Under the pieces are notes generated by a model, which was given only the letters and a program-made list of their open reading frames with translations, was not told where the DNA came from and did no database searches. Both the position numbers and the translations under genes were made by a program. 64,000 bases of DNA. Source: Calliopum simillimum. Lineage: Eukaryota; Arthropoda; Insecta; Diptera; Lauxaniidae. Positions 46,010 through 58,242 of this stretch are shown one piece after another. The DNA is taken from NCBI GenBank assembly GCA_951812925.1, contig OX638372.1, positions 9,808,410 through 9,872,409 of the forward strand, given 5' to 3'. Within the stretch, counting starts at the first letter, position 1. Every line of letters begins with the position of its first letter.

Positions 46010-46400
46010 AAAAAAACTTCAGAAAGATAGCAGCTCCAGTTTTTGATGAAAATGAGCTTTGTGAGATTCGTAAAATAAAAACAAACCCACGATTAAGCTG
46101 CGGCGAGCTTCTTGCCTTGTTTTATAAAGTTTTCAGTACTTTGTTCTTAATAGAATAATCCAATTCTTTATCATACCTAGAATGAATTCTGGTCGAAAAT
46201 CTTACCTACAAAGTTACTCCAATTTGCATGAAGAAAAGAACAAAAAAGTGTAGCACTGATTTGCCTAAAAACACTTTAAAGAATTTAGAAGATTGGCCGA
46301 ACATAATAAGATATCTTTTAGTTTGTACTCAGACGATAGTTCTATATTGACACTACCTTTCATGATACCCACTGTTCCGATTTTAATTTTCATAGTCTTT
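46010..46400 (+). pseudogene. Possible Tc1-like transposase relic
   Basis: Scattered across frames are pieces resembling a Tc1-type transposase: DENELCEIRKIKTNPRLSCG (helix-turn-helix region) near 46045-46110 and a LEDWPNII-like stretch followed by a DD-like motif near 46285-46340. It is weak, frameshifted and without terminal repeats. Confidence 0.25.
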
Positions 46401-46495
46401 TTGTTGATCTTTTTAAAAATTAAATAATATAAGTAATAAGCAAACAACATACAAAAACGCAAAATACCATTATTTCTTCAGATATTTTCTCTTTT

Positions 46496-47334
46496 TTAAG
46501 TGTTTGAATTCTCATCTCTACATCGCCAACTTCGTGTTGCTTTATATTTTTTTACTTTATCTGGTTTCTGGATGCCAGCAATTTTTTCGTTAACATTAAC
46601 TTCTTGTTGTTTTAATGCATTTTTAAATTTGTCCTCTCTACATGATTGAGTTAAACGTTCTTCTATTTCTAGTTGACGAGATGCAGTATCGACTGGCTTT
46701 GCTGCACCGAAAACTATAGATTTTTTTGATTCTTCATTTTCGTCAGCTGCTTCAAACACAAACTTTGTATGAAATTTTGGCCATGGCAGTGTACGAGGTT
46801 TTAAATTAAGCCTTGGTCTCTCTTGGTCGGATTCTGTCTTTATTTTATGCGCATTTCTATCTTCGTTACTTTCAGTACGCCATGACAGAGGCACAGCCAT
46901 TTCATGCTTATTATTAAGTCCATCTTGATTAGTTGAATCACAAAATTGATTGATTTGATCTTTTTCCTCATTTGCATTGAATACATCAATAAGGGTTTGT
47001 TGGCCCTTGACAATTTGATCAGGCAAACTTAATACGTGCAGCAAATCACTGCGAGTTTCTAATTCAATGTATGCAAGGCCACGAACACTTCCAGTTTCAT
47101 CATCTTCTCTATGTAATCGTAAGGACACAATATGAATGTAGTCAAATAGATTACGAACATCATCCTCATTGACATCAAAAGGTAGATTTCTGATACAAGC
47201 AAGAAATGGTGGATGAAGGTACGAATAACAGTCAAAAATTCTATTCGCCTTTGTTGCAATCGATAGTTGCAACAGTGAAGGAACAATTTTGTCAACTGAT
47301 TGGACTAATTTTTTGTTTTTTCGACCTTTTTTAC
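46496..47334 (-). CDS. eIF4B: eIF4B-family protein (3' terminal exon; 5' exon not seen)
   Basis: A single open exon of 278 codons begins after the acceptor TTTTAG|GT at 47336-47335 and ends at TAA 46496. It enters as (G)KKGRKNKK, the basic GKKGKK start of insect eIF4B, so a short first exon supplying Met and a few residues is expected upstream but was not identified. About residues 43-120 form an RRM (RNP2-like ACIRNL, RNP1-like RGLAYIEL). The C-terminal half has RPRLNLKPRTLP and FGAAKPVDTASRQLEIEERL, hallmarks of eIF4B, which stimulates eIF4A helicase during cap-dependent initiation. It is shorter than usual eIF4B: the region between RRM and the RPRLNLKPRT motif is brief and lacks the Arg/Asp/Gly-rich repeats. 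It may be a diverged paralogue or recently decayed; the frame is intact. Confidence 0.8.
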
Positions 47335-47437
47335 CTAAAATGCATAGAATACAAATTTGAATAAAAACAATACCATTGGGCAAGAAATGTATAATTCTGA
47401 GCACCGGGCCTATAAGTTGTCCATGCCTGTACTACAC

Positions 47438-47783
47438 CAAGAGTGTCCGTGTTTCAAAATCACTGAGACACGCGCAGTCAGCGTAAAATTTTGGCTCGTC
47501 CACAACAAACACAATATTTCAATATTTTCTAAATCTCTCGGAACTACAACAACCCTTGAAAAATTGATTTTTTTTTTTTTTTTATACACACAAGATTTCA
47601 AAGTTAATGGAAAGTAGCGGATCAGCAGTCGTTGTTTTATGTTGGTTCCGTAGAAAAAAAAAAACAACAAAAACAATTTTCCATGGGTGTTGTAGTTCAG
47701 CGAAATTTGGATGATATTGAAATATTGTATTTGTTGTTGGCCATCCAAAATTGTCTCACTTTTGTTTTACGCTGACACCCTTG
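47438..47783. mobile_element. 346-bp hAT-type MITE (CAAGRGTGTC ends)
   Basis: CAAGAGTGTCCGTG at the left and the inverse of CAAGGGTGTCAGCG at the right are the ends. TACTACAC lies immediately outside both ends (47430-47437 and 47784-47791), an 8-bp target duplication. A truncated relative is at 29376-29655. It lies about 100 bp upstream of the eIF4B exon acceptor, probably in the intron or 5' flank of that gene. Confidence 0.85.
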
Positions 47784-48529
47784 TACTACACTTAGGAACT
47801 ATTTAAGCAAATGTTACCAAACTCGGTGCACAAACACTTAACGGCACAAACAAGCATTGGACAAAAAATAAGTGGAGCGCTGAAAAAGTAGGCGGCATAA
47901 GAGAAGTGTGTAAGTGTGGCACCTCCCATACAGGCAGAAACTTTGAAAAGCTTTTTTTAAAAAACAATTCAAGCAATTATTTCAATTGTTTTCTAACTTG
48001 ACACGGGAAGACATAGGATCAATAGTATTTTAATTAAGACAAATTATTGAGGTAAGCCACTTACATACTATGGTGCGGAACTCTAAGCCAGACTCACTTT
48101 TTTTATAAAGTTTACTAATAAATTTACCAAATATTTGTTAGTAACGTATAACATTTTACTCAATATAATAGAATAATAGCCATAAATAGATGATTTTTAT
48201 TATTTTGTTCTTTATTTAGCATTTTTGAACAGAAAAACTATATTAATTTTGAATGCCATTTTAAGCCAAATTGCACACTCTCAAAACCTTTACCTACTGC
48301 CACTTTTTTTTTTATTATTGGCCACAAATTTTAAAAGCATATCATTTTATGAAACTGTAGCTGCATTAAGATTCTGCAGCAAAAAATCTATAAAGAAGTA
48401 TATGCTTTCAGACTTGGAAGGAGTAAAGATATAAAAGAGGTTAATTCTGAAACTTTCACATACTTTCTTATTTAATTTATAAAACTTTGTTCGTTTCTTA
48501 TGGACACGAAAACCACTGATCGATTTCGA

Positions 48530-48900
48530 AGAAAAGACTAGAAAAATGGGCGGTGCCACGCCCCCAAAAAACAAAAATACGACAAACCTCAGAAACTGAC
48601 GCGTAGAAATGAAATTTGGCACATATGTAAAGGGCACTAAACCAAATAACACCTATTAGAAAAATGAGCGGTGCCAAGCCCCTAAAACAAAATTTGACAT
48701 ATATCTGAAACTGTTCTAAGCATATGGATGAAATTTGATATGAAAGTCACCAGAAAAAATACCACAATGCTATGCTAAATAAGGTATTTAAACCGAATTA
48801 AGCACAAGTGATAAAAATGGTCCGTGCAAGCCCTATGAAAATTTTGAAAAGAAAACGATATAGAGATGTATTTGGAATTGAAGACTTTCATTAAATGTAG
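48530..48900. repeat. Degenerate tandem block (GCGGTGCCACGCCCC)
   Basis: The GGGCGGTGCCACGCCCC phrase at about 48549 recurs as GAGCGGTGCCAAGCCCC at 48666 and GTCCGTGCAAGCCC at 48820, each followed by an A-rich run and GAAATTTGG/CATAT text. It resembles the GGCGTGGCACC units of the dispersed repeat family in reversed form. GTGTGGCACCTCCCATA at 47918 is another isolated unit. Confidence 0.5.
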
Positions 48901-49830
48901 TATAAAATTATGAATTTCTAGCGAGACCAAAGGTAACTCCCTCAGTAGTGTGAATATAACTAATTGTATCTGTTATTTTTGCTTATAGCACTACATATTT
49001 TTACATGTTAGCAATTTGTTTAGCCTTGTGAGTATAGTTGATTAGTCCGGTTAGTCGTGTCTTGTTGGGCATAGTTTCTGAAGTATAGCTTTATAAGTAT
49101 TTCTGAAATAAACATTACACTGTGACCCAAATAGTATGAATAAATATCATAGTTATTGTACATATTAGATTTTCTAAATATTATGTAAAAACTCAATATT
49201 ATCAATTTTGTTAGAATGTTTTAGTTTTATACTAAATACATAGATTCTAAGAAAGTGCAAGAACGTGAAAACTTAATGTGCAGTGTTTAGTGCGAAAACA
49301 GCAACAAAACCAAAGTACTTAAATATATTGAAAAAACGAGGAGTAAAAAAAGCAGAATAAATTGTTTCTACATACACGGAGAGACCATTCTGTAGTTATA
49401 ATTTGATATAAATTTAATCAGTTTGGTTGATCCATTGCTGGTTAAAATGTGGGTGGTACTTAAATGATAAAATTATTTCCCAGTTTAATTATAATTAGTG
49501 TATGTAAAAAACTCAAAATATAAATTGCATAAGCATTTAAGTATGCTTAATATTATCCTTGAAAAAAGTTGGCGAGGACTCTTCAAATAGACCATATAAG
49601 TTTGTAAGCAAATATCTAATTATAAATTTAAGTAGGAAATCAAATATTGACAATTATGTTATTCATTAAACATTTCTTAACTCTTAATTAACTACTTTAA
49701 CATCACTTAAATTCTCTACATTTAAAATTTTTCAAGCCAAATATGTAAATAATTAAAACGAAATTCAAATTCTACATTCTTGTCATCATTGATTACCCTT
49801 TAACATTTAACAAAATTTTATAATACCCAT
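48900..49830. other. 3' flank of the helicase gene
   Basis: It is AT-rich, with no further coding sequence seen. A canonical AATAAA close to the helicase stop was not found on the minus strand, so the 3' UTR may be long. Confidence 0.4.
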
Positions 49831-49831
49831 T

Positions 49832-52800
49832 CTACAATCCATTTCTACTACCATTACCTTTAAAATTGTTATTAGTTTTGCCAAATTCAATCGGCAAACT
49901 GGATACAAATTTTTGTACATAAATGCTAGCCGACGAACTTTGTTTCGTAAATCCATGTCGAAGAAAATCCATGAATTGTTTATTTACAAATTGCCTCAGC
50001 AATAAAAGAAGTTTTGCGTCAGACTCTAACATGTTGAAATTTATCCAACTATCCAATGCTACTCTGACGCGTCTATATGATGCACAGCCCATGTAATTAA
50101 AGTCACTGGGTTCGTCATCATTCGAAGAGTCCGTATTAGCATCATCGTCGTCCAGTTCCACTTCAAATTCACGTCCGCATTGTAGCGCTATCAGCGCTGG
50201 TGACACCACTGTATTCATATTAATAGAACACATTTTGGCTAATCGTGACTTTTCATAAAACACAATCCAATCATGCGGCAGTGTATCCACAAAATCCTTA
50301 AGATTTTTCATTCCTGGTGGATTAAGTGATGAAGTGCGTTGTAATATTAGCTGCTTTTCAGCGCCGGATATGAGCGTCATTTTCGTGCGATCAACTAAAG
50401 CAACATTGGGATAAAATCCAGCAACCAAGCAAAGACGCACTAAGTTCCAGTCAGCATTAAAGATCGTTGCATTGGGTCCTAGCCGAAATTTCTGTGATAT
50501 TAATTCGGCTATTTGACGACGTGTTGCGCAAAACATTTCCAAAGCGGACTGCGAAAGGAAATATTTATTACAAAAATCATGCAGTTTTTTTTTATTGTGA
50601 CGTATGCTCATGTATGCATCATATAACGCCAAGATACCCTTTTGATCACTAAAGCTATTGGCTGCAAATGATTTGCGCTGAAAGGAAGCATGACCTTGTT
50701 GCGCACGATCCGTCGGTAAAATAAAGGGATCTTTTACAGAGTGAAACGCGACAATTGTTAGTACAGGATCAACGCATTTAAAGAATAAACTATAGATTAG
50801 GCATTTACCCAGCTGCACATCAAGTGGTATCTCCACCAAGTGTTTGCCCAATTCCGTTACACTTTCGTCATCGTTGAACACTTGTAGGATTTGTAATTTT
50901 TTAACAGCGTTTTGTACGCTTATCGTTGACGGAGGATTTAGTGCACGCGACAAATAAGTTTGTACATCGCAATTTTTATCCAAAGTTTTGGCGTACAAAC
51001 AGATTTCAGTCAATGGAATGCGCATGAATTCCGGAAAACAAAATTTCGGCATAAATTGATACTTGGCTGTAGAGTAGAGGCGATAACAGACACCATTTTG
51101 TGTGCGTCCAGCACGTCCCGAACGCTGATTTGCATCGGCCTGTGATATCCACACGGACTGCAGTTGTGATGATTCGGTCACCGAGTCAAATGTCTTCATT
51201 TTCACCTTGCCAGAGTCGATTATGTACGCCAAGTCGGGTATTGTTATTGAGGTTTGTCCAATATTGGTTGATAGTATTATTTTGCGTACACCATGTCGTT
51301 GCAATGCCTGCCACTGATCACGCGAATCCATTTGTCCGTGTAGTATGCATATTTTGTAGGTACCTGCGGGCAGAGTGCTAGTGATGAGATCGCGTTGTGC
51401 TACAATATCATTGTAACCGGGTAAGAAAACCATAACAGCGCCCGGATGTTGACTACGATATAGACCCTCCAACAACGAAAGTATTAAATCATGATCTACT
51501 TCGCTGTCTTCGTTGAATTGCTGCTGATATGCGGCCATCAAGCGTTCCTTTTCCAGATCAACCTGGTTGGTTTGCAATTGCAGCTGCTGTTGTTGTGCAA
51601 AGCCATCGCTGCTGGCTATTATTTGCGAACAGAGTCCATCAATATGTTCAGCAGCATAGTCAGCTGCAGTATTTCCAAGTTGATCGCGTATATGGACACT
51701 TGCTTGCAGCTGTATAAAGTTTTGCACATATTTGGGACAATTTGATTTACAAGCGGCGATAAGTGGAGTGATGCCTGTAAAATGAAATAAATTTTTCCAT
51801 AGTATTTATTCGAATCATGTTATATAAAAGGACTTTGCGTCATTTTGGAAATAACACCTTTATTTTTTTATATGAAAAATTTATATATTTTTTGGCTATG
51901 TAATATTTTTCGATATAATTCATTATAACTCTCTTTCTAAGAAAATAATTTGGAAAAAAACAAACCTGTCTTTGAATGTCCACCATCTACTGGTACACCC
52001 TCGCTTTCGATAAAGTACTGCAACTGATCGAACACTTCCCACAATTCTTCCACATTTTTGCTCACATCAGAACACAGCTCAAGATTAAAATCTACAACTT
52101 CTTGTGCATATTCGTCTGCTATCAACACCGGAGTGGTTCTAACTTGTTCACAGGTATTATTATTACTTTGAAATTGTGGCTGAATGCCATTCGGCGGCAT
52201 AAGTCGTAAATATTTCTCCATTAGCAATGTGCGATAGCCAGTATGATACAGTATGTCTTCCAAATGATAAAGTTTTACATCATAACCCTGTCCCGGTACA
52301 TTAAACACCGGACAATCATTAAAATATTTCGACAAAAGGTTGATATCCATGGTGGCTGACATGAGTATAACTTTGAGATCTTTGTTGTGCTTAAGTTGCT
52401 CTTTAACGGTGATTAGCGTGAAATCTGTGTACTTATCACGTTCATGAATTTCATCAATAATAAGGTGGGTAATTTTACGAAAGAGATCACGCACATCAGC
52501 CATAATGGAACGTAACAAGCAACCGCTAGTTGTATACACAAGATTTGTAGTTTTACGTACGCGACCTAAAAAGAGAAAGAACATTTTAATTAGGAAATTC
52601 ACAAACTAAAAATATTCTCATTATTAGCTACCACACAAGCATGGGTTAGATGACATTGTTGGTTTGAGCATACTTTGAGCTTACAATGTGTTTTAGTAAA
52701 AACACCAATAATATTAAAAAAACAGACAAAATGTATACATATAACAAAGGCTGAATTCATTACGTTTCAAGGTTTCAATGATCACCACAATCATATCATC

Positions 52801-54944
52801 AGACGAATTTGCCGATATCCAAAAGGACTTGACAAACATACTATATTTAACTTTTTGTATAGATTTGTTGAGTATCACTGCAAAAAGTAAATACAGCACT
52901 TGCAAAAAATCAAAGATACAACAGCAAGACGATGGGAAAAACAGAAAAAAAGAACATTTGCATGTACTGTATTTACTTTTTGCTGTGATTCTCAACAAAT
53001 CTATGCAAAAGTTTAAATACAGTATGCTTGTCAAGTTCTTCTGAACATGATTGAAACGTAACAAAATCGAGCCTTCCAATAAATTTATTTGTTTTCTTTT
53101 ATGCATTTTGAATTATTTTTGTAATTATGTTGGTGTTTTTACTAAAACACATTAAACAGTAAGCTCAAACCAACAATGTCACCTGATACATGCTTGTTTT
53201 GAAATTAATAATGTAAATCATTATCTGTTAAAAAAAGTACTGAAAATTAATAACATTCTTCTTTTACAACGAAATATCACTTACTTTCCATGCGAATTTG
53301 ATAACCGACTGTATCACCCACTTGTTCACCACGTTCTTCAGCCACTCGATGTGCAACGGATACCGCGGCTATTCTCCTTGGCTGTGTCACCAGTATGCGA
53401 CATGGCTTATTATAGCGTGTTGCCTCACTTAAAATGTACTGTGGGATTTGTGTTGTTTTACCAGAACCCGTTTCGCCATTGACAATAAAAATCTGGAAAG
53501 AAAATTTAATTAAACTCAAGTATGGGGTTATTGTGAATAAATATTCCCGGGGATTTTTTCTTAGACTGCAATGGAGAGTGTACGGTAGAAGCACGAGGTT
53601 CAACGCTGTATCAACGAAATTCAGCCACATTATTGAGAAGCAGTTTTTTAACTCTCGGTATACTTTAAGGGCGATTTCTTTTATTATTAAGCCAGTCTAT
53701 TTGGCATTTACAATGGGACAAAAATGTTTAGCATATAACAAAATTCAAGGGTTGATTCGGAATATATAAAATTTTGGAACCTACTTGCTATAAATGTCGC
53801 TTTATATAAATAGAGTTTTTATACGAAATTAGAAATGACTTTCTGTGTGAAACTCGAACAGAGAAACTAAATAAGAAAAAAATAAAAGAGAAAGAAACTT
53901 TCAAAGGAATATTGAAACTTTCTACACGGCAATTTTTACTTCTTTCCCATCGATTTCGATGGAAACAGGAGCAATGGAAATATTTGTTCTTTTCAGATCC
54001 ATAACGTTTAATATTTAGATTTGTTTTTTAGCTTTTACAGAAACATCAACAGAGTACAAAATTTTAATAAGAGCGCAAATAAGAACTAATTGATGAAGTT
54101 ACGCAAATTAGAGTGATAAATTTTGATTTTAATTTGTTTGTTTGCTTGTACTACTAAATAGGAGTTTTTCATCACTGATGACCATTTTAAGATGTGTTCA
54201 TAAATTCTTTTTGTCTTTTACAATCATATCTTTCACTGATCCGAGAGCGATGAATATTGCGGAAAGGTCAATGGCACTTTATTGGCGTGCCCTTTCATTG
54301 AATCAATAATGACCAAACATAGAAATCATCTTTTAACACATGTTATTTACAAAGTCATTATTTTACTTAAAAAAAGTAAAATTAAAGCGTGCAATACTCA
54401 CCGAATTATTATGCAGCATTTTACAAATTTCATCCTTGTACTGATAGATGGGTAGCTCTTTTTTGTCACGATGCAATTCATTACTTATACGATTTGAACG
54501 TGGGGGCACCAAGCGCGGACCTAACCCCAATAGTAACGCTTCGCCACGCAGACGTGACTGTTTTTGTTGAAAATGGCTATCGCGCTGCTGTTGTTGCATG
54601 TTATCATTGTACATACAATCCCTGATATTTGGCGCCATATCCAAGAGTACTTTTTTTGACTCTTCCGGCAGCTGGAATAAATGGCAATCACCTAATGATG
54701 TCAACTTACAAGGTGTCTTGATGTGTAGAGTTCGATCATCTTTCTTGCCATTACTTCTCGTCTTGAGACCCAAACGTGCAGCATACTGATGTAAATACTT
54801 TCGATGCATTGAAGAGAGGCCAGGCAGCACCAATTCATCCTCGCCACTACCAATGAAATCGGAAATTTGCTTTTGAAGCGGTAATTTTTCAGCTTCACTT
54901 AGCTTCACTACTGTCGGTTCACGATTCCAGCGCTTAGATGCCAT
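49832..54944 (-). CDS. DExH-box RNA helicase with R3H and ankyrin domains (YTHDC2/Bgcn/CG8915 group)
   Basis: Four exons: 54402-54944, 53285-53492, 51966-52565 and 49832-51774, total 3294 nt, 1097 aa. The junctions are GTGAGT/TTTCCAG, GTAAGT/TTTTTAG and GTTTGT/TTTACAG, and all phases agree. In order: an R3H domain (about residues 20-80), helicase motif I GETGSGKT (187-194), Ia TQPRRIAA, motif II DEIH (288-291), motif III SAT (320-322), an ankyrin-like insert (about 447-500, [14 protein letters not shown] and [13 protein letters not shown]), motif IV region VMVFLPGY (about 567), motif [11 protein letters not shown] (619-628), motif [10 protein letters not shown] (667-674), then HA2 and OB-like regions. 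Ankyrins between the RecA lobes are the layout of YTHDC2; no YTH domain follows. All ATPase motifs are intact, unlike the degenerate Drosophila Bgcn, so an active CG8915-like helicase is more likely. The likely role is germline or mRNA-binding helicase activity. Confidence 0.93.
52635..53197. mobile_element. 563-bp foldback element in helicase intron 2
   Basis: The arms pair over most of their length: ACAAGCATG/inverse at the ends, then GACATTGTTGGTTTGAGC, TGTGTTTTAGTAAAAACACC, ATTTGTTGAG and AAAAAGTAAATACAG with their inverses on the right arm. The loop is near 52910-52960. It occupies most of the 719-bp intron (52566-53284) and leaves both splice sites untouched. The paired frames of 130 and 88 codons on opposite strands are products of the symmetry. 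Confidence 0.8.
53528..53590 (+). repeat. Single arm of the CCCGGG hairpin family in helicase intron 1
   Basis: TTATTGTGAATAAATATTCC, CGGGGATTTTTTCTTAGACTG and the following CAATG resemble one arm of the hairpins at 27957-28060 and 34029-34203. The second arm is not present. Confidence 0.45.
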
Positions 54945-55217
54945 TGTGGTGCTGATGTGAGTTTTTTATTCCGAAAGAAAAAAAGTTGGAATGCTCTGCT
55001 TCTGCTGCATTACCACCATCAAAAACGCAGACCGTCAACGTCGGGTTTTTGGCCACAGCGGTCAAATGAATTTTATAAAAAAAGTTTTCACTACACGTTT
55101 TTCAGTTTTTCTTTTTTTAATATTTAAAGTGTGTCTTTTAATAAAACAGAAAAACTTTTCCTTTTTTCTACGACAACCCACAATAAATTGGAAAATATGC
55201 TGTCAAACAAAGCCGCA

Positions 55218-55250
55218 CATCGATTATCGATTATCTATTTTATCGATAAC
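55218..55250. promoter_or_regulatory. DRE-type site TATCGATA upstream of the helicase
   Basis: A perfect palindromic TATCGATA lies at 55241-55248, preceded by ATCGATTATCGATTATC. This matches the DNA replication-related element bound by DREF/BEAF in flies, common in TATA-less housekeeping promoters. It lies about 300 bp upstream of the helicase start codon, which has no TATA box nearby. Confidence 0.5.
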
Positions 55251-55259
55251 ATTCCCAAA

Positions 55260-56080
55260 GATAAAAAGTCGAAGAGTCGTAGTTTCGATGTCAAAAAATA
55301 AATATTTGGCAATTAGAGGTCGCTTTTGCGCACGACTCCCAGTTGGAAAATTAAAAAATCTCATAAAAATTTAAATCAGTTCTTTTTTTTGCGATTACCG
55401 CTATAAGTTGGATGAGCATTAAAGTTCGTACTGAACAATCCATTAAATCAAGGTGTATCCAAAATATCAGGATGTGTCGGAAATTGGAGATTTGAATCCA
55501 ATTTTTTATGTCAAAGTGATTTACAGTTTCCCCGTTTCATTTTGTCTATCCCTCCTCGGTAAAAATTTTCTACAAAACATCATTCGCTTTTTAAAACTGA
55601 GTAGTCGATAAATTGATTTTCTCTGTCAAAAGTATTCCAGTTACAGGGTTAAAATTGGTATGAATATTAATATGATTAACACTGAGATGGAATATATCGT
55701 CGCCAAAGTTTTTTGATCATTGACCAATGGAACAACCGTAGATTTTATTCTCTAGAATAAAACCTAGTGTAAGATATGAGTTGCACCATTAACTATTTCT
55801 GCCGTATTTTTTGATGCTGAATCCAAATCTGGCAATTCATTATTACATGCTACTTTGGAAACATTTTATAATGTCGATTCCACATACTAGTGGGAAGTAA
55901 TTTGACTTGAGGCACGCAAAAAATCAAAAATTTTATATGTTTTAACTTGTCGAATTGCATTTAAGAAAAATTCTATTGATGTGAAACGTCTAACTTTAAT
56001 ATTATTTTATAGATATATATTTAGTCATGGAAATTGATTTTATTAAAAATATATGCCCATAGTTATAACATACGCTAATA
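55260..56080. other. Intergenic AT-rich stretch
   Basis: No coding sequence or clear repeat was found between the DRE site and the TIR element that follows. Confidence 0.4.
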
Positions 56081-56087
56081 TCCTGTT

Positions 56088-57790
56088 TCCATCGGAGATT
56101 TATGAATTGATTTACGTCAATTTTCAGATTTAATTGACTTAAACACATCGAGCCCTAACCACAACAGTAGCGTATGCGACACTTTTTTTGATGTAAATAT
56201 GTTCTAAAATGTCATTTACATCTATATGCCAAATATTAAAACTGAACTATGTATATTTACAAAGATATCGCACTTTCAAATATATCGTAAGAGCCACATA
56301 TGTTTTTTTGTTGACCGCAAAAAGAACGTAAGCACCTCAAAAACCAGAGAAGGAGGCGTGGCAGGTATGGAAAAGTATATATATTCTTCATAAGAATCAC
56401 CTCTTTAGTCGGCATAGCTATGTCCGTTTGTTTGGATGGATGTTTGCGTGTCCGTGGAAATATTTTTCACGGGAAAACTAAGATAATTCTACGAAATTTT
56501 GTACAGAGAACTCATTGTAAAAGTAAGCTCAAAGGATTGAAAAAGAAGTTTAAAGCCACAGTTTTATACTTTAAAAATTAATTTGAATAATATCGATATT
56601 TTTTTTGTCATTGAATATCGTAAGCTGAAATATCGAAAAAACGTGGATTTTTCCTTTTTTCACCTTTTCTGGTTAGAATAATTGAAAGAAGAAAAAATAT
56701 ATTGAGATGATTTAAGCTGGGTCTTGAAGTAAAATAATTGGGCTTCCAGCTGTTTTTTAAGGTTTTATGGCTTAGGGTTTCCTTGCTGTATTAAATAACC
56801 TCAAAAGAATAAAAAAAATTTATTTAACTTTTCACAAAATAGATCGAAAATTAGTCTTTATGCTAGGATTTCTCAAAAACCATATCAGATATAGCAATTC
56901 TAAAACCAGAATCGGACTCAGCATCAATTTTTTTTTTGTTTTCGTCTGTTGCTAATTTTCTAAAAAAACCCATTTTTTTTTCTAACAAAAAAATTAAAAA
57001 AAAAAAAATTGGTCAAAATACAGTATCTCGTTAACACACACGATCAGTTAAAACTTTCAAAAATAATATTTTTGAATCTACAAATAAACAGGAAACTAAC
57101 TGCATGTCCAGTATTAAGTTAGTTTTTGTCAAACTTTTTTGTTTAATTCAGAAACAATGTGAAGACCGTTCAACACTGAAAATCGATTAGCTCGTTGACC
57201 GATTTTTTAAAAAAAAACTTTTTCTGTTTATATGGACCCTTGTGAACAACTTTGCATAAAAACAACATGGAGCGGGACGACATCGGAGTAAAACCAAGTT
57301 CAAACGATGTGTGTGTGTGATATTTTGTAAGTTTTTAGTACTAGATAGTACTGTAAATAAACAATATTAAAGTCAATCTGACCGTTTTTGTGGGTTGGTA
57401 CAATTTCAACCGTTCAAATTGTTAAAAATTTCTTTCTGTGCATTTAATAAATGAAATAAATGTATTCTTTAAAGACAAAATGATGTATATTCAAAAAACG
57501 TATGCGCCACATTTTAATTTCAATCTTCGCCAAGAGTGACTGCAAAAATGTCGTATGCGCCATAAATGAGTGAAATAGGCACAAAATCGATTTAAAGGTC
57601 TAATATAGACTACATTAAACGTTTTAAAAAAATCCGCCATTCATATTCGAAAAAAAATTAAAAAAACTCTCTCCTGTAAAATTTGCTTTTTGTCACATAC
57701 GCTACTGTTGCGTTTAAGGCTCGACATGATAAATGAGGTGCGTTACGGATAAATCACTTCATGAATCTTCTTTGAAAACAGGCTATAAGT
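56088..57790. mobile_element. About 1.7-kb TIR element (CAACAGTAGCGTATG)
   Basis: CAACAGTAGCGTATGCGACA (56162-56181) is matched by its inverse with one change at 57691-57710. Looser complementarity continues outward through TCGAGCC and ATGAATTGATTTA to about 56088 and 57790, giving arms of 100 bp or more. CGTATGCGCCA also recurs inside (57497, 57551). There is no intact ORF. A fragment of another repeat is nested at 56348-56535. The outer ends are approximate. Confidence 0.6.
56348..56535 (+). repeat. Fragment of the TATACCCTACAC dispersed repeat
   Basis: GAAGGAGGCGTGGCAGGTAT, AAAAGTATATATATTCTTC, the AGCTATGTCCGTTTG block and ACGGGAAAACTAAGATAATT follow the order seen at 17935-18140. The opening and the 140-bp units are missing. 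Confidence 0.7.
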
Positions 57791-58242
57791 TCTTAAAAAG
57801 TGGTTTTATCCTGTCACCTATAACTACGAGCCATATAATTTACATATCTTGAAATATACGAAAAGTGAAAATAAACAAGGGAAAATTTTTCCGACTGGGC
57901 GACTGAGTTGCCGCCTAAGTAAATACACAAACCTCATCATGCTATTTCTGAACCATTTACTTTTTTCATCTCACTAGTGACAGCTGTTTGACAGACAATT
58001 TGTTTATTTTTATATAAATTATAACTCTGTTTTTGTTAATTTTTTAAGTCAATAATGTTCAAATGTTCAAACAACAAATAGAAAATTGAACATTTGGCTT
58101 AACTCGACTGTTTATTTCTTTTTGCCACAGAAATAGTGCATTTACAATAACTGAATTCTACTTTTAAAATTTTCAAGGTTTATTTATTTCAATTGAAAAT
58201 TTCTTCAGACTAACGCATTCAATTTTGTTTTCTTATGTACAA

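Noticed and set aside
52714..53106. Opposing frames of 130 and 88 codons in helicase intron 2
   Set aside because: They arise from the symmetry of the foldback element.
54991..55374. Plus-strand frame of 127 codons upstream of the helicase
   Set aside because: It overlaps the presumed promoter region, has no recognisable domain and has the composition of AT-rich non-coding DNA.
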